DNA from: Deltaproteobacteria bacterium | GTDB lineage: Bacteria > Myxococcota > JADLHZ01 | DNA length: 64,000 nucleotides | NCBI GenBank assembly: GCA_020848545.1 | Contig: JADLHZ010000044.1 | Location: 1-64,000 of the forward strand | Reading direction: 5' to 3' | In this document: positions 32,529-41,520 of the stretch, in pieces | Layout: every line of letters starts with the position of its first letter | Position numbering within the stretch: the stretch's first letter is position 1 | Notes under the pieces: model-generated | Database searches by the model: none | What the model was told of the DNA's origin: nothing | The model's input: the letters and a program-made list of their open reading frames with translations, nothing else | Position numbers and translations under genes: made by a program

Positions 32529-32649
32529 GCTTTCAGTGTGCGATCGTTTGCGCGATGGAATCCCCTTTCGTTCCACAACGGCGCACCGTCGAGCTCGAGC
32601 GCCGCAAGTGTTGCCCAGTGACGGCCACGGAACCGGGAACCGGCACCCG

Positions 32650-33945
32650 CTACGGCGCCTGACAGCACCGAAAGCCGATCTCGTAGAACATGAACGGATC
32701 CCCGTGCACGGTGATGTTCCCCTGGCACGTCCGCGCTTCGGCCCAATAGCGACCCTTCAGATTCCCATGAAAGTTCGTCGTCCCGCCGCTGCGCCGGCGC
32801 GTCCACTCCTCGATGCTCCCCGTGAGATCATAGACGCCCGCGGCCCCAACGCACGCCGCGCGGCTTCCGGAGGGCTCGGCTTGATAGATGCTCTCGACGT
32901 GGTCCACCGATGCTGGCGCCGTCATCGCGGCGTTCGCGAAGTGGTCCGGCTTGTTCTCGTGGGTCGCCTTGTTCGCCGAGTGCGGCCAATTGCCGATCAA
33001 CGTCTCGTTGTGCGTCTTGTACGACTTCCCCGTGTTGCACTTCGTGTGATCGAGCGTGTTGCCGTAGACGTACTTGTACCCCTGCGGTCCGGCGCAGGCG
33101 AAGGTCCACTCGTCGTCGTAGCAGAGCCGCTTGCCACGCGCCTGGCACCACGCCTCGGACTCGTTGAAGTCGTACTGTACGAACGGATACTCGCCGAGCT
33201 TGTTCGGCGCTTCGTACTTGTCCATGCAGACGTCTCCAGACGGAGCGTTCACGAGCACCATGTCGCTCGGGCAGGTACCGTTGCTCACCGCCGTCGCCAC
33301 GAAGGTCACAGTCAGTGTGAACGGACCGGCGAGCGCCTTCGATCCGTTCCACCAGGTGTCGGCGACGATGTAATAGATCTTGCCCCCTTCGAGGGTGTTG
33401 ACGAAGCCCACGTTGTTCCGCGCGATGCACGCGTCCTTCGACTTGCTGTCGAGCAGGTGCACGTCGATGTCGATCTGATCGCCGGAGACATCGTCCACCG
33501 ACACGCTCAGTGTTCCGTTGTCGGGCGCTTCGAAGGTGTAGACGAGCTCCGGTCCCTTCTCGCTCGTCACCGCGGCGCACGGCGTATAGACGTCGGCCAC
33601 CGAGAAGCCACCGGTCGCCGTGTTGCCGGTGAGCGTCGCGGGAAAGGTGTCGATGATGAACGGGTGATCCCAGCTGCCATCTTGGAACGGCGGCGTGCTC
33701 GTCGGTGCCGTAGGGCCGGTGGGACCTGTGGTGTTCGTCGGGCCGGTCGGGCCCGTGCTCGAGGTCGGGCCGCTCTTGCCGGTGGCGCCGGTCTTCCCCG
33801 GGATCGCCGGTGGCGTGCCCAGGCCCGGATCGTCCGTCGCCGAAGCGTCCTGCGGCGCGAAGGTGTCCGATGACGGCGCCGCGCCGGGCGGTTGGCACGC
33901 GGCCATGGCGAGGACCGCGCACGCGAAGAGTGATGTGGGTCGCAC
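32650..33945 (-). CDS. Collagen-tract lipoprotein with SUMF1/FGE-type domain
   Basis: A 431-residue lipoprotein. Seen: signal peptide ending MAACQ (then PPG, as in the gene at 28994), a low-complexity Gly-X-Thr/Pro collagen-like tract at about 48-86, a beta-rich domain (about 95-230) resembling bacterial pre-peptidase C-terminal domains (GNTATGGFSVADVY, GTLSVSVDDV), then a SUMF1/formylglycine-enzyme-like domain: MVLVNAPSGDVCMDKYEA, WCQARGKRLCYDDEW, GVYDLTGSIEEW and the terminal IGFRCCQA. Such surface C-type-lectin-fold domains often bind ligands rather than act on sulfatases. GTG at 33945 with GGAGGA 8 nt upstream sets the start. Confidence 0.85.
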   Translation of the reverse strand: MRPTSLFACAVLAMAACQPPGAAPSSDTFAPQDASATDDPGLGTPPAIPGKTGATGKSGPTSSTGPTGPTNTTGPTGPTAPTSTPPFQDGSWDHPFIIDTFPATLTGNTATGGFSVADVYTPCAAVTSEKGPELVYTFEAPDNGTLSVSVDDVSGDQIDIDVHLLDSKSKDACIARNNVGFVNTLEGGKIYYIVADTWWNGSKALAGPFTLTVTFVATAVSNGTCPSDMVLVNAPSGDVCMDKYEAPNKLGEYPFVQYDFNESEAWCQARGKRLCYDDEWTFACAGPQGYKYVYGNTLDHTKCNTGKSYKTHNETLIGNWPHSANKATHENKPDHFANAAMTAPASVDHVESIYQAEPSGSRAACVGAAGVYDLTGSIEEWTRRRSGGTTNFHGNLKGRYWAEARTCQGNITVHGDPFMFYEIGFRCCQAP

Positions 33946-34070
33946 CTGGGTCCTCCATTGCGCGTTATCGGCGGGAGTCAATCCCGGTTGTCGTCTGTAC
34001 GCCATTTGCCGAGGAACGTGAGCTATTTTTCAGAAGGGCGGCGCGGCGAAGCCCGTGCGACACTGCCGTC

Positions 34071-35774
34071 ATGTGGCACGCGCTCGGAGGTCCCCGGGGC
34101 GGGACGATCTCGGCCCTCTGCGAGCTGCCGGACGGCGCTTGCCTCGCCGCCGTCAACGGCGAGCACGCGGCGCGCGGCAAGGTGATCGTCGCGCGCCAAG
34201 AGCGTGGCGGCCGCTTCGAGCCGTGCGGCGCTCTCCCGCAATATATAGATGTCTACGGCTTCGCTGCGCGTGCGGACGAGATCGTCGCGGGGACGGCGAC
34301 CGGCGTCTACCGATCGCAGGATCGCGGCGCGACTTGGCAGCCCGAGAAACCCGGACCGACCCAAGGCTACGTCGTGGCGCTCGCGATCGACGGCGCTGGC
34401 CGGGTCTTCGCCGGATCGCACGGGCAGGGTGTGTGGCGGCGTGAGCCCGGTGGCTGGAGCGCGCTCGCGCAGGCGCCGAAGGGGGTGCGTTCCCTCGCGG
34501 CCGAGAGCGGCGCGCTCTACGCCCAAGCCGAGGGCGCCGCGTGGCGATCCCGCGGCCACGACGCGTGGACGCGTTTGACGCCGCCCGGCGATTCGATGAG
34601 CGCGTTTTTCGGCGGTGCGATCGCGGTGCGCGGCAACGACGTCGCGGTTGTCATCAAAGGCGAAGCGTGGCTCTCGCGCGACGGCGGCGTCACGTGGCGA
34701 TCCGTCGAAGGCTCGCGCGGGCTCGCGCACGCCGCTTTCTCTGGCGACACGCTTTATCTCGGCGGCACGTATGGCTTGCACCGCTGCGATCTCGGAGGCG
34801 GCGCGCGCGCGCGTGTCTTCGCCAATGAGGTCACCGCGCTCCTCGTGCGACGCGACGGTGGCGTCCTCGCCGGCACGCGCAGCGGCCAGATCATCGAGAA
34901 CGGGCACGCGGTGTTGTGCGAGGGATCGATCCGCCTCGTGCACATCCTCGGCGCGAGCGTCGACGCGGCTGGTGTGCTCACCGCCGAGAGCGCCGCGGGA
35001 TCGTTCGCCTCGCGCGACGCCGGCGACACCTGGCAAGCCATCCCGATCGACTTCGACACCGTGCCGGCGCCGTCGCCGAAGCTCGGCTCGCAAGAGACGA
35101 CGGCGTTCGCGATCGCGCCGAACGGCGATCACTGGCGCGCGACGCATGGCGAGCGACTCTCGCTTTACCGCGGCTCACCGGACAGCGACATCATGGAGTC
35201 GGCGAACGTGCACGAGAACCTCGTCGAGCGATCGCGCGACGGCGGCAAGACGTGGGAGACCATGCACGACGCGCTGCGGGTGAGTGCGATCGCGTGCGAC
35301 ACCGACGGCAACGTCTGGTTCGCAGGCAGCGGGCTCCAGGTTTGGCGTGGTGATCGCTTCGAAGAGGTGCTCGCGCGGGCGACCGGCGCGTTCATCTTCG
35401 ACGGCGACGGGCGCACGATCGTCAGCGCCGGCGCCGAGACGTTGATCGCGGACAAGGGCAGCAAGGAGTTTCGCGCGATCGCTCGCCGCTACAGCGAGCG
35501 CGGTGCGTGGGGCGCCGTCGAAGGCAACGCGTCGACCTTCATCGCCTTCGCGCGCGATCGCGAGGGCCGGGTGTGGGGTGCGACGCGCGGCCCCGACGGC
35601 GGCGTCTTCCGCCTCGCCCCTGACGGCAAGAAATGGGAGTCGCACAACGCCGGGCTCATGGTGGTTCCCGGCGTCGGCTCGCAGTCGGTGAGCCCCACGA
35701 GCATCGCGGTGTTGAACGACGGCCGGCCGATCGTCGGCACCGAAGCGCACGGCTTGTGGCGGTGGGATCCCTAG
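34071..35774 (+). CDS. Asp-box (BNR) beta-propeller protein
   Basis: A 567-residue protein made of WD/BNR-like repeats. Seen: four clear Asp-boxes, SQDRGATW, SRDGGVTW, SRDAGDTW and SRDGGKTW, spaced through the chain, each preceded by beta-strand pairs. This is the pattern of sialidase/photosystem II stability-factor-like propellers. No sialidase active-site arginines are apparent, and there is no signal peptide, so it is probably a binding or scaffolding propeller. ATG at 34071 is chosen; the frame is open further upstream into the promoter region of the divergent lipoprotein gene. It converges on the YfhO-like gene (5 bp between stops). Confidence 0.85.
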   Translation: MWHALGGPRGGTISALCELPDGACLAAVNGEHAARGKVIVARQERGGRFEPCGALPQYIDVYGFAARADEIVAGTATGVYRSQDRGATWQPEKPGPTQGYVVALAIDGAGRVFAGSHGQGVWRREPGGWSALAQAPKGVRSLAAESGALYAQAEGAAWRSRGHDAWTRLTPPGDSMSAFFGGAIAVRGNDVAVVIKGEAWLSRDGGVTWRSVEGSRGLAHAAFSGDTLYLGGTYGLHRCDLGGGARARVFANEVTALLVRRDGGVLAGTRSGQIIENGHAVLCEGSIRLVHILGASVDAAGVLTAESAAGSFASRDAGDTWQAIPIDFDTVPAPSPKLGSQETTAFAIAPNGDHWRATHGERLSLYRGSPDSDIMESANVHENLVERSRDGGKTWETMHDALRVSAIACDTDGNVWFAGSGLQVWRGDRFEEVLARATGAFIFDGDGRTIVSAGAETLIADKGSKEFRAIARRYSERGAWGAVEGNASTFIAFARDREGRVWGATRGPDGGVFRLAPDGKKWESHNAGLMVVPGVGSQSVSPTSIAVLNDGRPIVGTEAHGLWRWDP

Positions 35775-35779
35775 CCGCC

Positions 35780-38011
35780 TCAGTACGTGAGCTTCAGATC
35801 GAGCACGACGCGACCTTCGGGCACGTGCACGGCTTTGAACGCCACGTTCGCGCGCTCGATCGGCGCCGACATGCCGTTCACCTCGGCGCGCCAGCCAGAG
35901 AAAAAAGTATCGGCGATGTAGAAGTAGCCCGGGGCGTCGACTTGCAGCTCGTAGCGGAGAGAATCCAGGCCACGTGCAAACGCGACGACGCTGCCGCGGC
36001 CGGGCCCGAGCGCTTGCAGGGTCGGCGACGTCGCGAGCAGCGCCGCCTCGGCGAGCTCTTGCGGCGTGTGCGCGTCGATCCACGCGAACGCTTCGCTGTC
36101 GTCTTTCACCGCCGCGAGCGTGCGCGGAAAGCTGCCCACCCCCGGCACATCCGAACAGCGCACGGCGATGAGCGGCGGCGCTTCGGCGAGCGTCGGGCAG
36201 CGGTCGCGCGAGTATGGCCCGCCGTCGGCCGTGAGCTGCACGCGTTCGAAGAAGGTGAAGAGCGAGACGCGGTGTAGCGCGAGCAAGCGCAAGAAGCGCA
36301 CATCGAGCATCGCTTGCTTCGGCGCCGTGCCGACGAAGCGATCCGGTTGGCCGCCTTGCGACGGATCGATCGCCCACAGCGCCGCCGCGTAGCCGTTCAA
36401 CGCGTACAGGTGCTTCGGGTTGAACGAGCCGAGGTAGCGCATGTCCAAGATGCGGAGCGCGCCGGACCAGTTCGGAAACAAGATGTCGTCGTTGCTGAAG
36501 TGCCGGCGATCTTCGCTCTGCGAGACGCGCTGCACCTCTGCCATCGGCGTGCCGGGCGTGAGCGGCAGCGTGATCGCCCGCACTTCTTTGCGCAGCGCGA
36601 GCGAGAACATGCGGTTGTTCAGCGCCATCGACACGAACGCGATGCCGGCGAGCCCGAACGTGCGCCACCAGCGCGCCGCTGGCTTCTCGGCGAGCCCGGT
36701 CGCGGCGACGATGAATACCAGCGCGAAGGCGACGTCGACCCAGGCTTCGACGAAGCCCGCGCCGAACACGACGCGCACCACGGCGACCGCGGCGACGAGC
36801 GCGACGATTCGAAGACCGGGCTTCTCCTCGAAGGCGAAGCGATCGATCGCCAGCGCCGCCAGTGCGATGAGCAGCGCCTGCACGTGCGGCGCGAGGTGGC
36901 GCGAGAAGTCGACCGCTGAGATGCCCGGGATTGCGCAGACGAGCTTCGGCAGGCCGAAGGTGATGACCAGCGTCAGCGCCGCCCAGCCGTAGCCGAGCTC
37001 GCGGCGCTTGAGCTGCGGAATGACCGACACAGCGAGCGCGATCGCGGCGAGCGTGCCGATAGAGTCCGGCTGCGCGCTCGCGAAGGTGGGTCCCGTGAGG
37101 CGCTGCCAGTATCCAACGAGCCCCTGCGCGGCGCCGGCGACGCAGGTGAACACTTGCCGCGTCGACCAAAACTCGTCGAGGCGAAAGATGACGGGCGACC
37201 ACGCGAACCACGTCAGCAGAAAGCCGAGCGCGACGACGAGCCCGAGCGCCACGGAGCGGCTGCGCGTCGCCAGCGCAGCGCACACCGCCTCGAGCCCGAT
37301 CGCAAAGCACAAGACGAGCTGCGATTGCAGGAAGCTGAGCAGGCCCGCGAGCACGCCGAGCGCGAGGCAGAGCACAGCGGCCGCAGCGAACGACAGGCGC
37401 TTCGTCTCCGCCGCGAGCAAGAGCACGAGGAACCACGGCGCGAGCAACCCGACTTCGAGCACCGGATGATCGATGAGGCCGGTCAAATGCGGCGCCAGGG
37501 CAGCGGCCAAAGCGGCACAGGCCTGCGCCACGATTGATCCGCCAAGCAGCGCGACGAGCAAGACGATGCCGAGCGTCCACATGAACACACGAAAGAAGAT
37601 CAGAAGATCGCGGCCTTGCTCGCCCGGCCAGAGCCGCGTCCAGAGCGCCGACGGCGAATAGCGCCCGTTGTGGCCGTCGAAGATCTCCGGGATCCCCGAG
37701 CCGATGTACGGGTTCCACACGTGAAAGCCGCGGGCGTTCAGGTAGCTCGACGGCGCTTCCACGATCGCGGTCGCGCCGGGATCGGTGTGCGGCGCGCCGC
37801 GGTAGTCGGCCTCGCACGCGAGATCCGGCGCGCCCGTGCGGCAATCCGGGCGCAGGTTCGGCACCGACGCCGTCGGCGAATACGTGTACCAAGGCAGCAA
37901 GATCGCGCCCCAGAACGGCAGGGTGGCGAGGAGCGAGAGCAGCGTCGCGCGACGGACCGTCTTCAGGCGCGCATCCGGTTCATCGCGTCGAGCGCCGCCA
38001 CCTTGTAGCAC
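35780..38011 (-). CDS. YfhO-like polytopic membrane protein
   Basis: About 730-743 residues with a dozen or more TM helices through the N-terminal two thirds, then a soluble C-terminal region. Seen: an early periplasmic loop with WNPYIGSGIPEIFDGHNGRYSPSAL split over ~25 residues, PALLPW-type features near the start (ILLPWYTYSP), and a C-terminal segment YFYIADTFFSGWRAEVNG, which is typical of YfhO proteins (PF09586) implicated in glycosylation of lipoteichoic acid or other surface polymers. No ATG is near the start: GTG at 38011 overlaps sthA by 49 nt, while CTG at 37966 would overlap the sthA stop as CTGA. Start uncertain. Confidence 0.82.
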   Translation of the reverse strand: MLQGGGARRDEPDARLKTVRRATLLSLLATLPFWGAILLPWYTYSPTASVPNLRPDCRTGAPDLACEADYRGAPHTDPGATAIVEAPSSYLNARGFHVWNPYIGSGIPEIFDGHNGRYSPSALWTRLWPGEQGRDLLIFFRVFMWTLGIVLLVALLGGSIVAQACAALAAALAPHLTGLIDHPVLEVGLLAPWFLVLLLAAETKRLSFAAAAVLCLALGVLAGLLSFLQSQLVLCFAIGLEAVCAALATRSRSVALGLVVALGFLLTWFAWSPVIFRLDEFWSTRQVFTCVAGAAQGLVGYWQRLTGPTFASAQPDSIGTLAAIALAVSVIPQLKRRELGYGWAALTLVITFGLPKLVCAIPGISAVDFSRHLAPHVQALLIALAALAIDRFAFEEKPGLRIVALVAAVAVVRVVFGAGFVEAWVDVAFALVFIVAATGLAEKPAARWWRTFGLAGIAFVSMALNNRMFSLALRKEVRAITLPLTPGTPMAEVQRVSQSEDRRHFSNDDILFPNWSGALRILDMRYLGSFNPKHLYALNGYAAALWAIDPSQGGQPDRFVGTAPKQAMLDVRFLRLLALHRVSLFTFFERVQLTADGGPYSRDRCPTLAEAPPLIAVRCSDVPGVGSFPRTLAAVKDDSEAFAWIDAHTPQELAEAALLATSPTLQALGPGRGSVVAFARGLDSLRYELQVDAPGYFYIADTFFSGWRAEVNGMSAPIERANVAFKAVHVPEGRVVLDLKLTY

Positions 38012-39366
38012 TCGGCGAGCGTCGGATAGTTGAAGACCGTCTGCACGAAGTAGTCGAGCGTGCCCTTCAGCGACATCACGGCTTGCCCGATGTGCACGAG
38101 CTCGCTCGCGCCTTCGCCGATGATGTGTACGCCGAGCAGTTCCTTGGCCTCTCTGTGGAAGATGAGCTTCAAGAGCCCGGTCGCGTCGCCGATGATCTGC
38201 CCGCGCGCGATCTCTTTGTAGCGCGCGACGCCGATCTCGTACGGCACGTTCGCCGCGGTGAGCTCCTCCTCGGTCTTTCCGACCATCGACATCTCGGGGA
38301 TCGTGTAAATGCCGTATGGAAAGAGCGCGGGGACGCTGTGCGCGCTGGCGCCGAACGCGTGCGACGCCGCCATGCGCCCTTGCTCCATCGCCGTCGACGC
38401 CAGGCTCGGAAAACCGACGACGTCGCCGACGGCGTAGATGTGCGGCACGCGCGTCTGAAAGTGTGCGTTTACTTCGATGCGGCCGCGCGCGTCGGCGCTG
38501 AGGCCGGCATGCTCGAGGCCGAGCGCTGTGGTGGCGCCCTGCCTGCCGGCACAGTAGAGGGCGAGCTCGCTGGTGATCGTCTTGCCGCTCTTCAGGCGCG
38601 TGCGGACGGCGTCGGTCTTCGCCTTCGGATCGATGGTGATCGACTCGACTGCTTCGCCGAGGCGCATCGTCAGCCGTTCGTCGCGCAAGTGATAGACGAG
38701 CGCGTCGACGAGCTCGCGATCGACGAAGGGGAGCAGCTTTTCCCTCTGCTCGACCAAGGTGACGCGCGAGCCGAGCGCCGCGAACATGCTCGCGTACTCG
38801 CAGCCGATGACTCCGGCGCCGATCACGCACAAGGTCTTCGGCAAGCGGTCCATCGCCATGATGCCGTCGGAGTCGAGCACGTGGCGGTTGTCGACCTCGA
38901 CCATCGCGACCGGCGCTGGCTTCGTGCCGACGGCGATGACGAACGCGCGGGCGCTGAGCAAGAGCGCGGTGCCGTCGCCCTCCACCTCGATCGATCGCGG
39001 ATCCTTGAAGCGCGCCGTGCCGACGTGAAAGTCGACGTCGTTTCTCTGGAGCTGATCCTTGATGATCTCGATCTCGCTTTGGATGACGCTCTCGCAGCGG
39101 TGCAAGAGATCGCGCGCGGTGATGTTGCGCTTCACCTTGTACGACTCCCCGTAGTGCGTACGCTCGTGATAGCCCGAGAGGTGCAGCACGGCTTCGCGCA
39201 GCGTCTTCGACGGGATGGTGCCGGTGTTGACGCAGACCCCGCCCACGGAGCCCGCGCGATCGACGATGGCGACGCGCTTGCCGAGCTTCGCCGCGCAGAT
39301 GGCCGCCTTCTGCCCGCCGGGCCCGCTGCCGATGACGACGAGATCGTAGTCGAGGACGTCAGACAC
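37963..39366 (-). CDS. sthA: Soluble pyridine nucleotide transhydrogenase
   Basis: A 467-residue FAD flavoprotein that equilibrates NADPH and NADH in the cytosol. Seen: FAD motif VVIGSGPGGQKAA, the segment GGVCVNTGTIPSKTLREA, in which Cys45 is kept but the second redox cysteine of lipoamide dehydrogenases is Thr50 (as known for SthA), the NAD(P) motif VIGAGVIGCEYASMF, and the FAD-closing IYAVGDVVGFPSLAS. The C-terminal dimer domain ends YPTLAECYKVAALDAMNR. The missing disulfide argues against lipoamide dehydrogenase. GTG start at 39366. The YfhO-like gene begins at or inside its 3' end. Confidence 0.92.
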   Translation of the reverse strand: MSDVLDYDLVVIGSGPGGQKAAICAAKLGKRVAIVDRAGSVGGVCVNTGTIPSKTLREAVLHLSGYHERTHYGESYKVKRNITARDLLHRCESVIQSEIEIIKDQLQRNDVDFHVGTARFKDPRSIEVEGDGTALLLSARAFVIAVGTKPAPVAMVEVDNRHVLDSDGIMAMDRLPKTLCVIGAGVIGCEYASMFAALGSRVTLVEQREKLLPFVDRELVDALVYHLRDERLTMRLGEAVESITIDPKAKTDAVRTRLKSGKTITSELALYCAGRQGATTALGLEHAGLSADARGRIEVNAHFQTRVPHIYAVGDVVGFPSLASTAMEQGRMAASHAFGASAHSVPALFPYGIYTIPEMSMVGKTEEELTAANVPYEIGVARYKEIARGQIIGDATGLLKLIFHREAKELLGVHIIGEGASELVHIGQAVMSLKGTLDYFVQTVFNYPTLAECYKVAALDAMNRMRA

Positions 39367-39574
39367 GCGCCCGCATCATCGTTCTCAATCGCGCAGCGCG
39401 CAATAGCCGCCGGGGATCGTGGCGACGACGGTGCCGCCGTCCGGCATGGACGCGAGGCTCGCTTGCGGCGTAGACAGCACACGCGTCGACGGGTCGTCGG
39501 GCGCTGCGAGAATGTGGACCGGCACGCCGGGAGAAAAGGTCGAGTCGGACCGCGTGTCAATCTACGCTCGGCCG

Positions 39575-40558
39575 ATGCGCCTCCTCTTTATCTTCCTCGC
39601 CTCCTGCGCGGCTCCGGTCGTCTTCATGGGACCTGCTTCGGCGCCGATGGTCATCCGCATCACCGATGAGCGGTGCGTCGACGGCAAGCGCGCCGCCATG
39701 ACCAGCGCTGAAGCCGAGCAGGTGTTCGTCGAGTTTCGTGCGGACATCGAGAAGCAAGTGCCGATCGAGCCGCTGCGCACGCCGAGGTCGCTCGACGACG
39801 TGCTCGAGATCCTGCGCCGAGATCAGATCGATCTCTTCGCGCACGGCGTCGCCTTTGCCGGCAAGGAGCAAGGCACGCGCGCGCGGGTGTTGGAGGCACA
39901 GCTCGAGCTCGCCTGGGGTGAAGCGTTGGTGATGGTGGCGCAGCTCTTGGAGCGCCAATTCGCCGAGGTCGCGATGCAGTCGCTGCGGCAACGGGCGCGC
40001 GCCGCGATTGGCCAGACGACGAGCTTCGAGACGAAGACGATGCTCGAGCTCTCCGAGAACCTCCAGAAGTCGCGGCGCGCCATCGACGCGATGTGGGTGC
40101 TCGCGCCCGTGCACATCGAGCGCGGCGCCCAGATGGCGCTGAAGCTCTTGCAAGACGTGCCCGACGATTATCACGGCTACCGTGTCGCGGCGGACTACTT
40201 CCGGCTGCGCGCCGACTGGAAGAGCTTCGACAAGATGGTCGAAGAGGTGGCGAAGCGAAAGCCGGACAGCACGGGCCTCCAGTTCTTGCTCGGCGTCGCC
40301 GCGGTGGATCGCTTCGGCGATCGAGAGCGCGGCGCCGAGAAGCTGCAAAAAGCGATCGCCGGTGATCCGAAGTTCGCCAAGGCGCAGGCGATGCTGCTCC
40401 TGCTCGCTGACACCCCGAACGCGAGCTACGAGGCGCTCGTGGCGCTGCACAAGGTCAACCCATCGCACCAGCTCGTGGTGCTCGCCGGCCCGGCGATCCT
40501 GGCGGTGTACAACGCGTGGAAGGCGCGCGGCGGCGAGCAGGGCGAAGGTCAGCTGTAG
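39575..40558 (+). CDS. Hypothetical lipoprotein with helical-repeat domain
   Basis: A 327-residue protein. Seen: MRLLFIFLASCAAP, a short lipoprotein-type signal with a candidate lipobox Cys11; a thioredoxin-less N-terminal segment with EDQIDLFAHG-like helices; and a C-terminal half with TPR-like pairs (QMALKLLQDVPDDYHGYR, AEKLQKAIAGDPKFAKAQAM). Family not recognised. A longer frame from 39419 is open, but it adds low-complexity residues and the signal peptide would be internal. It converges on the GNAT gene, with 3 bp between stops. Confidence 0.78.
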   Translation: MRLLFIFLASCAAPVVFMGPASAPMVIRITDERCVDGKRAAMTSAEAEQVFVEFRADIEKQVPIEPLRTPRSLDDVLEILRRDQIDLFAHGVAFAGKEQGTRARVLEAQLELAWGEALVMVAQLLERQFAEVAMQSLRQRARAAIGQTTSFETKTMLELSENLQKSRRAIDAMWVLAPVHIERGAQMALKLLQDVPDDYHGYRVAADYFRLRADWKSFDKMVEEVAKRKPDSTGLQFLLGVAAVDRFGDRERGAEKLQKAIAGDPKFAKAQAMLLLLADTPNASYEALVALHKVNPSHQLVVLAGPAILAVYNAWKARGGEQGEGQL

Positions 40559-40561
40559 ACG

Positions 40562-41104
40562 CTACCGGTCGTAGCGCTTCACGTAACGCACGACATCGCG
40601 CGGCTCGGCCCCGAGGTTCGGCAGCACCTGGTGCTTCTTCAAGATCGTGTCGCGCTGCATGCCGCACTTCTCCATCACGCGGATCGACGCCGCGTGATCG
40701 ATCGCGCAGGTGGCCGAAACGCTGCGCACCGTCCGCACGCTCGGCGCGAGCTCGAGCATCGCCGACAGCGCCTCGGTCGCGAAGCCCTTGCCCCACGCGT
40801 CGCGTGCGAAGACGTAGCCGGTGAAGAGCTCGGCCTTCGACTCGGGGTGCAGGCCGGTCGAGCCGAGCAGGCGCAGATCATCCCGGGCGAAGACCAGGTA
40901 CGAGAAATCTTCGTTCTGGACCCAGCCGGCCGTCGCGAAGCGCAGGTAGGCGAGCGTGTCGTCGACGGTCGCGTGGGTCGCCCACGACATGAAGCGGGTG
41001 ACGGATGGGTCGCTCGTGAAGCGCTCGAACATCGCGGCGGCGTCAGCGAGCTGTGGCCGCCGCAAGATCAGGCGCTGCGTCTCTAGGCGCTCGGGGTAGA
41101 GCAT
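40562..41104 (-). CDS. RimJ/RimL-type GNAT acetyltransferase
   Basis: A 180-residue N-acetyltransferase. Seen: ERLETQRLILRRPQLADAAAMFE at the start (the RimJ/RimL hallmark, split here for length: ETQRLILRRP), GYVFARDAWGKGFATEAL with the acetyl-CoA loop WGKGFAT, then ATCAIDHAASIRVMEKCGM. These enzymes acetylate protein N-termini, ribosomal proteins or small molecules; the substrate is unknown. ATG at 41104 is preferred to TTG at 41143, because the domain begins right after it. Confidence 0.9.
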   Translation of the reverse strand: MLYPERLETQRLILRRPQLADAAAMFERFTSDPSVTRFMSWATHATVDDTLAYLRFATAGWVQNEDFSYLVFARDDLRLLGSTGLHPESKAELFTGYVFARDAWGKGFATEALSAMLELAPSVRTVRSVSATCAIDHAASIRVMEKCGMQRDTILKKHQVLPNLGAEPRDVVRYVKRYDR

Positions 41105-41160
41105 CGCTGCATCGCTAGCACGGATCTGGATGTGGGCGGGCAACGGCGTTACGAGGAAGC

Positions 41161-41442
41161 ATGAGCAAACGAGCCATCGTGCTATCGCTGGGCCTCGCCG
41201 TCATCGCGATCGCGACGAGCGCGCTCGCCATCGAAGGATCGCCGATGCAGGAGCGCCGCCGCTGGAGCCAGTTCTGCGAGCAGAGCCGCGTGCAGAAGGC
41301 CGAGTTCAAGGACGCGTTCGAGTCCTTCAACTCGCGTATCAAGGTGCTCGGTGGGGAAGGCTGGGAGCTCGTGACCATGGCGCTGCAAGACGACGACGGC
41401 GGCACGCGGCTCGCTGCCTGCTTCAAACGCGAGACGCGTTGA
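41161..41442 (+). CDS. Small secreted protein, DUF4177-like
   Basis: A 93-residue protein with a signal peptide (MSKRAIVLSLGLAVIAIATS, predicted cut after ALA at about 21-23) and a small mature domain. Seen: KVLGGEGWELVTMAL followed by CFKRETR, the pattern of DUF4177-like domains (GxEGWELV then FKR). Two Cys residues (CEQSR and ACFKR) could form a disulfide. GAGGAA lies 5 nt before the ATG. It is followed by the phospholipase-type gene after 78 bp. Function unknown. Confidence 0.75.
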   Translation: MSKRAIVLSLGLAVIAIATSALAIEGSPMQERRRWSQFCEQSRVQKAEFKDAFESFNSRIKVLGGEGWELVTMALQDDDGGTRLAACFKRETR

Positions 41443-41520
41443 GTGGACGGAGCCGACCCAGCGGACTGAACGGCGCAGAAACGAACGCGAAAGCGCCGCC
41501 CTGACCGCGTCTAACGAGAG

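Noticed and set aside
37963-39366. Dihydrolipoamide dehydrogenase instead of sthA
   Set aside because: The second redox cysteine is Thr50, and the segment GGVCVNTGTIPSKTLREA is the transhydrogenase pattern; no lipoamide complex genes are adjacent.
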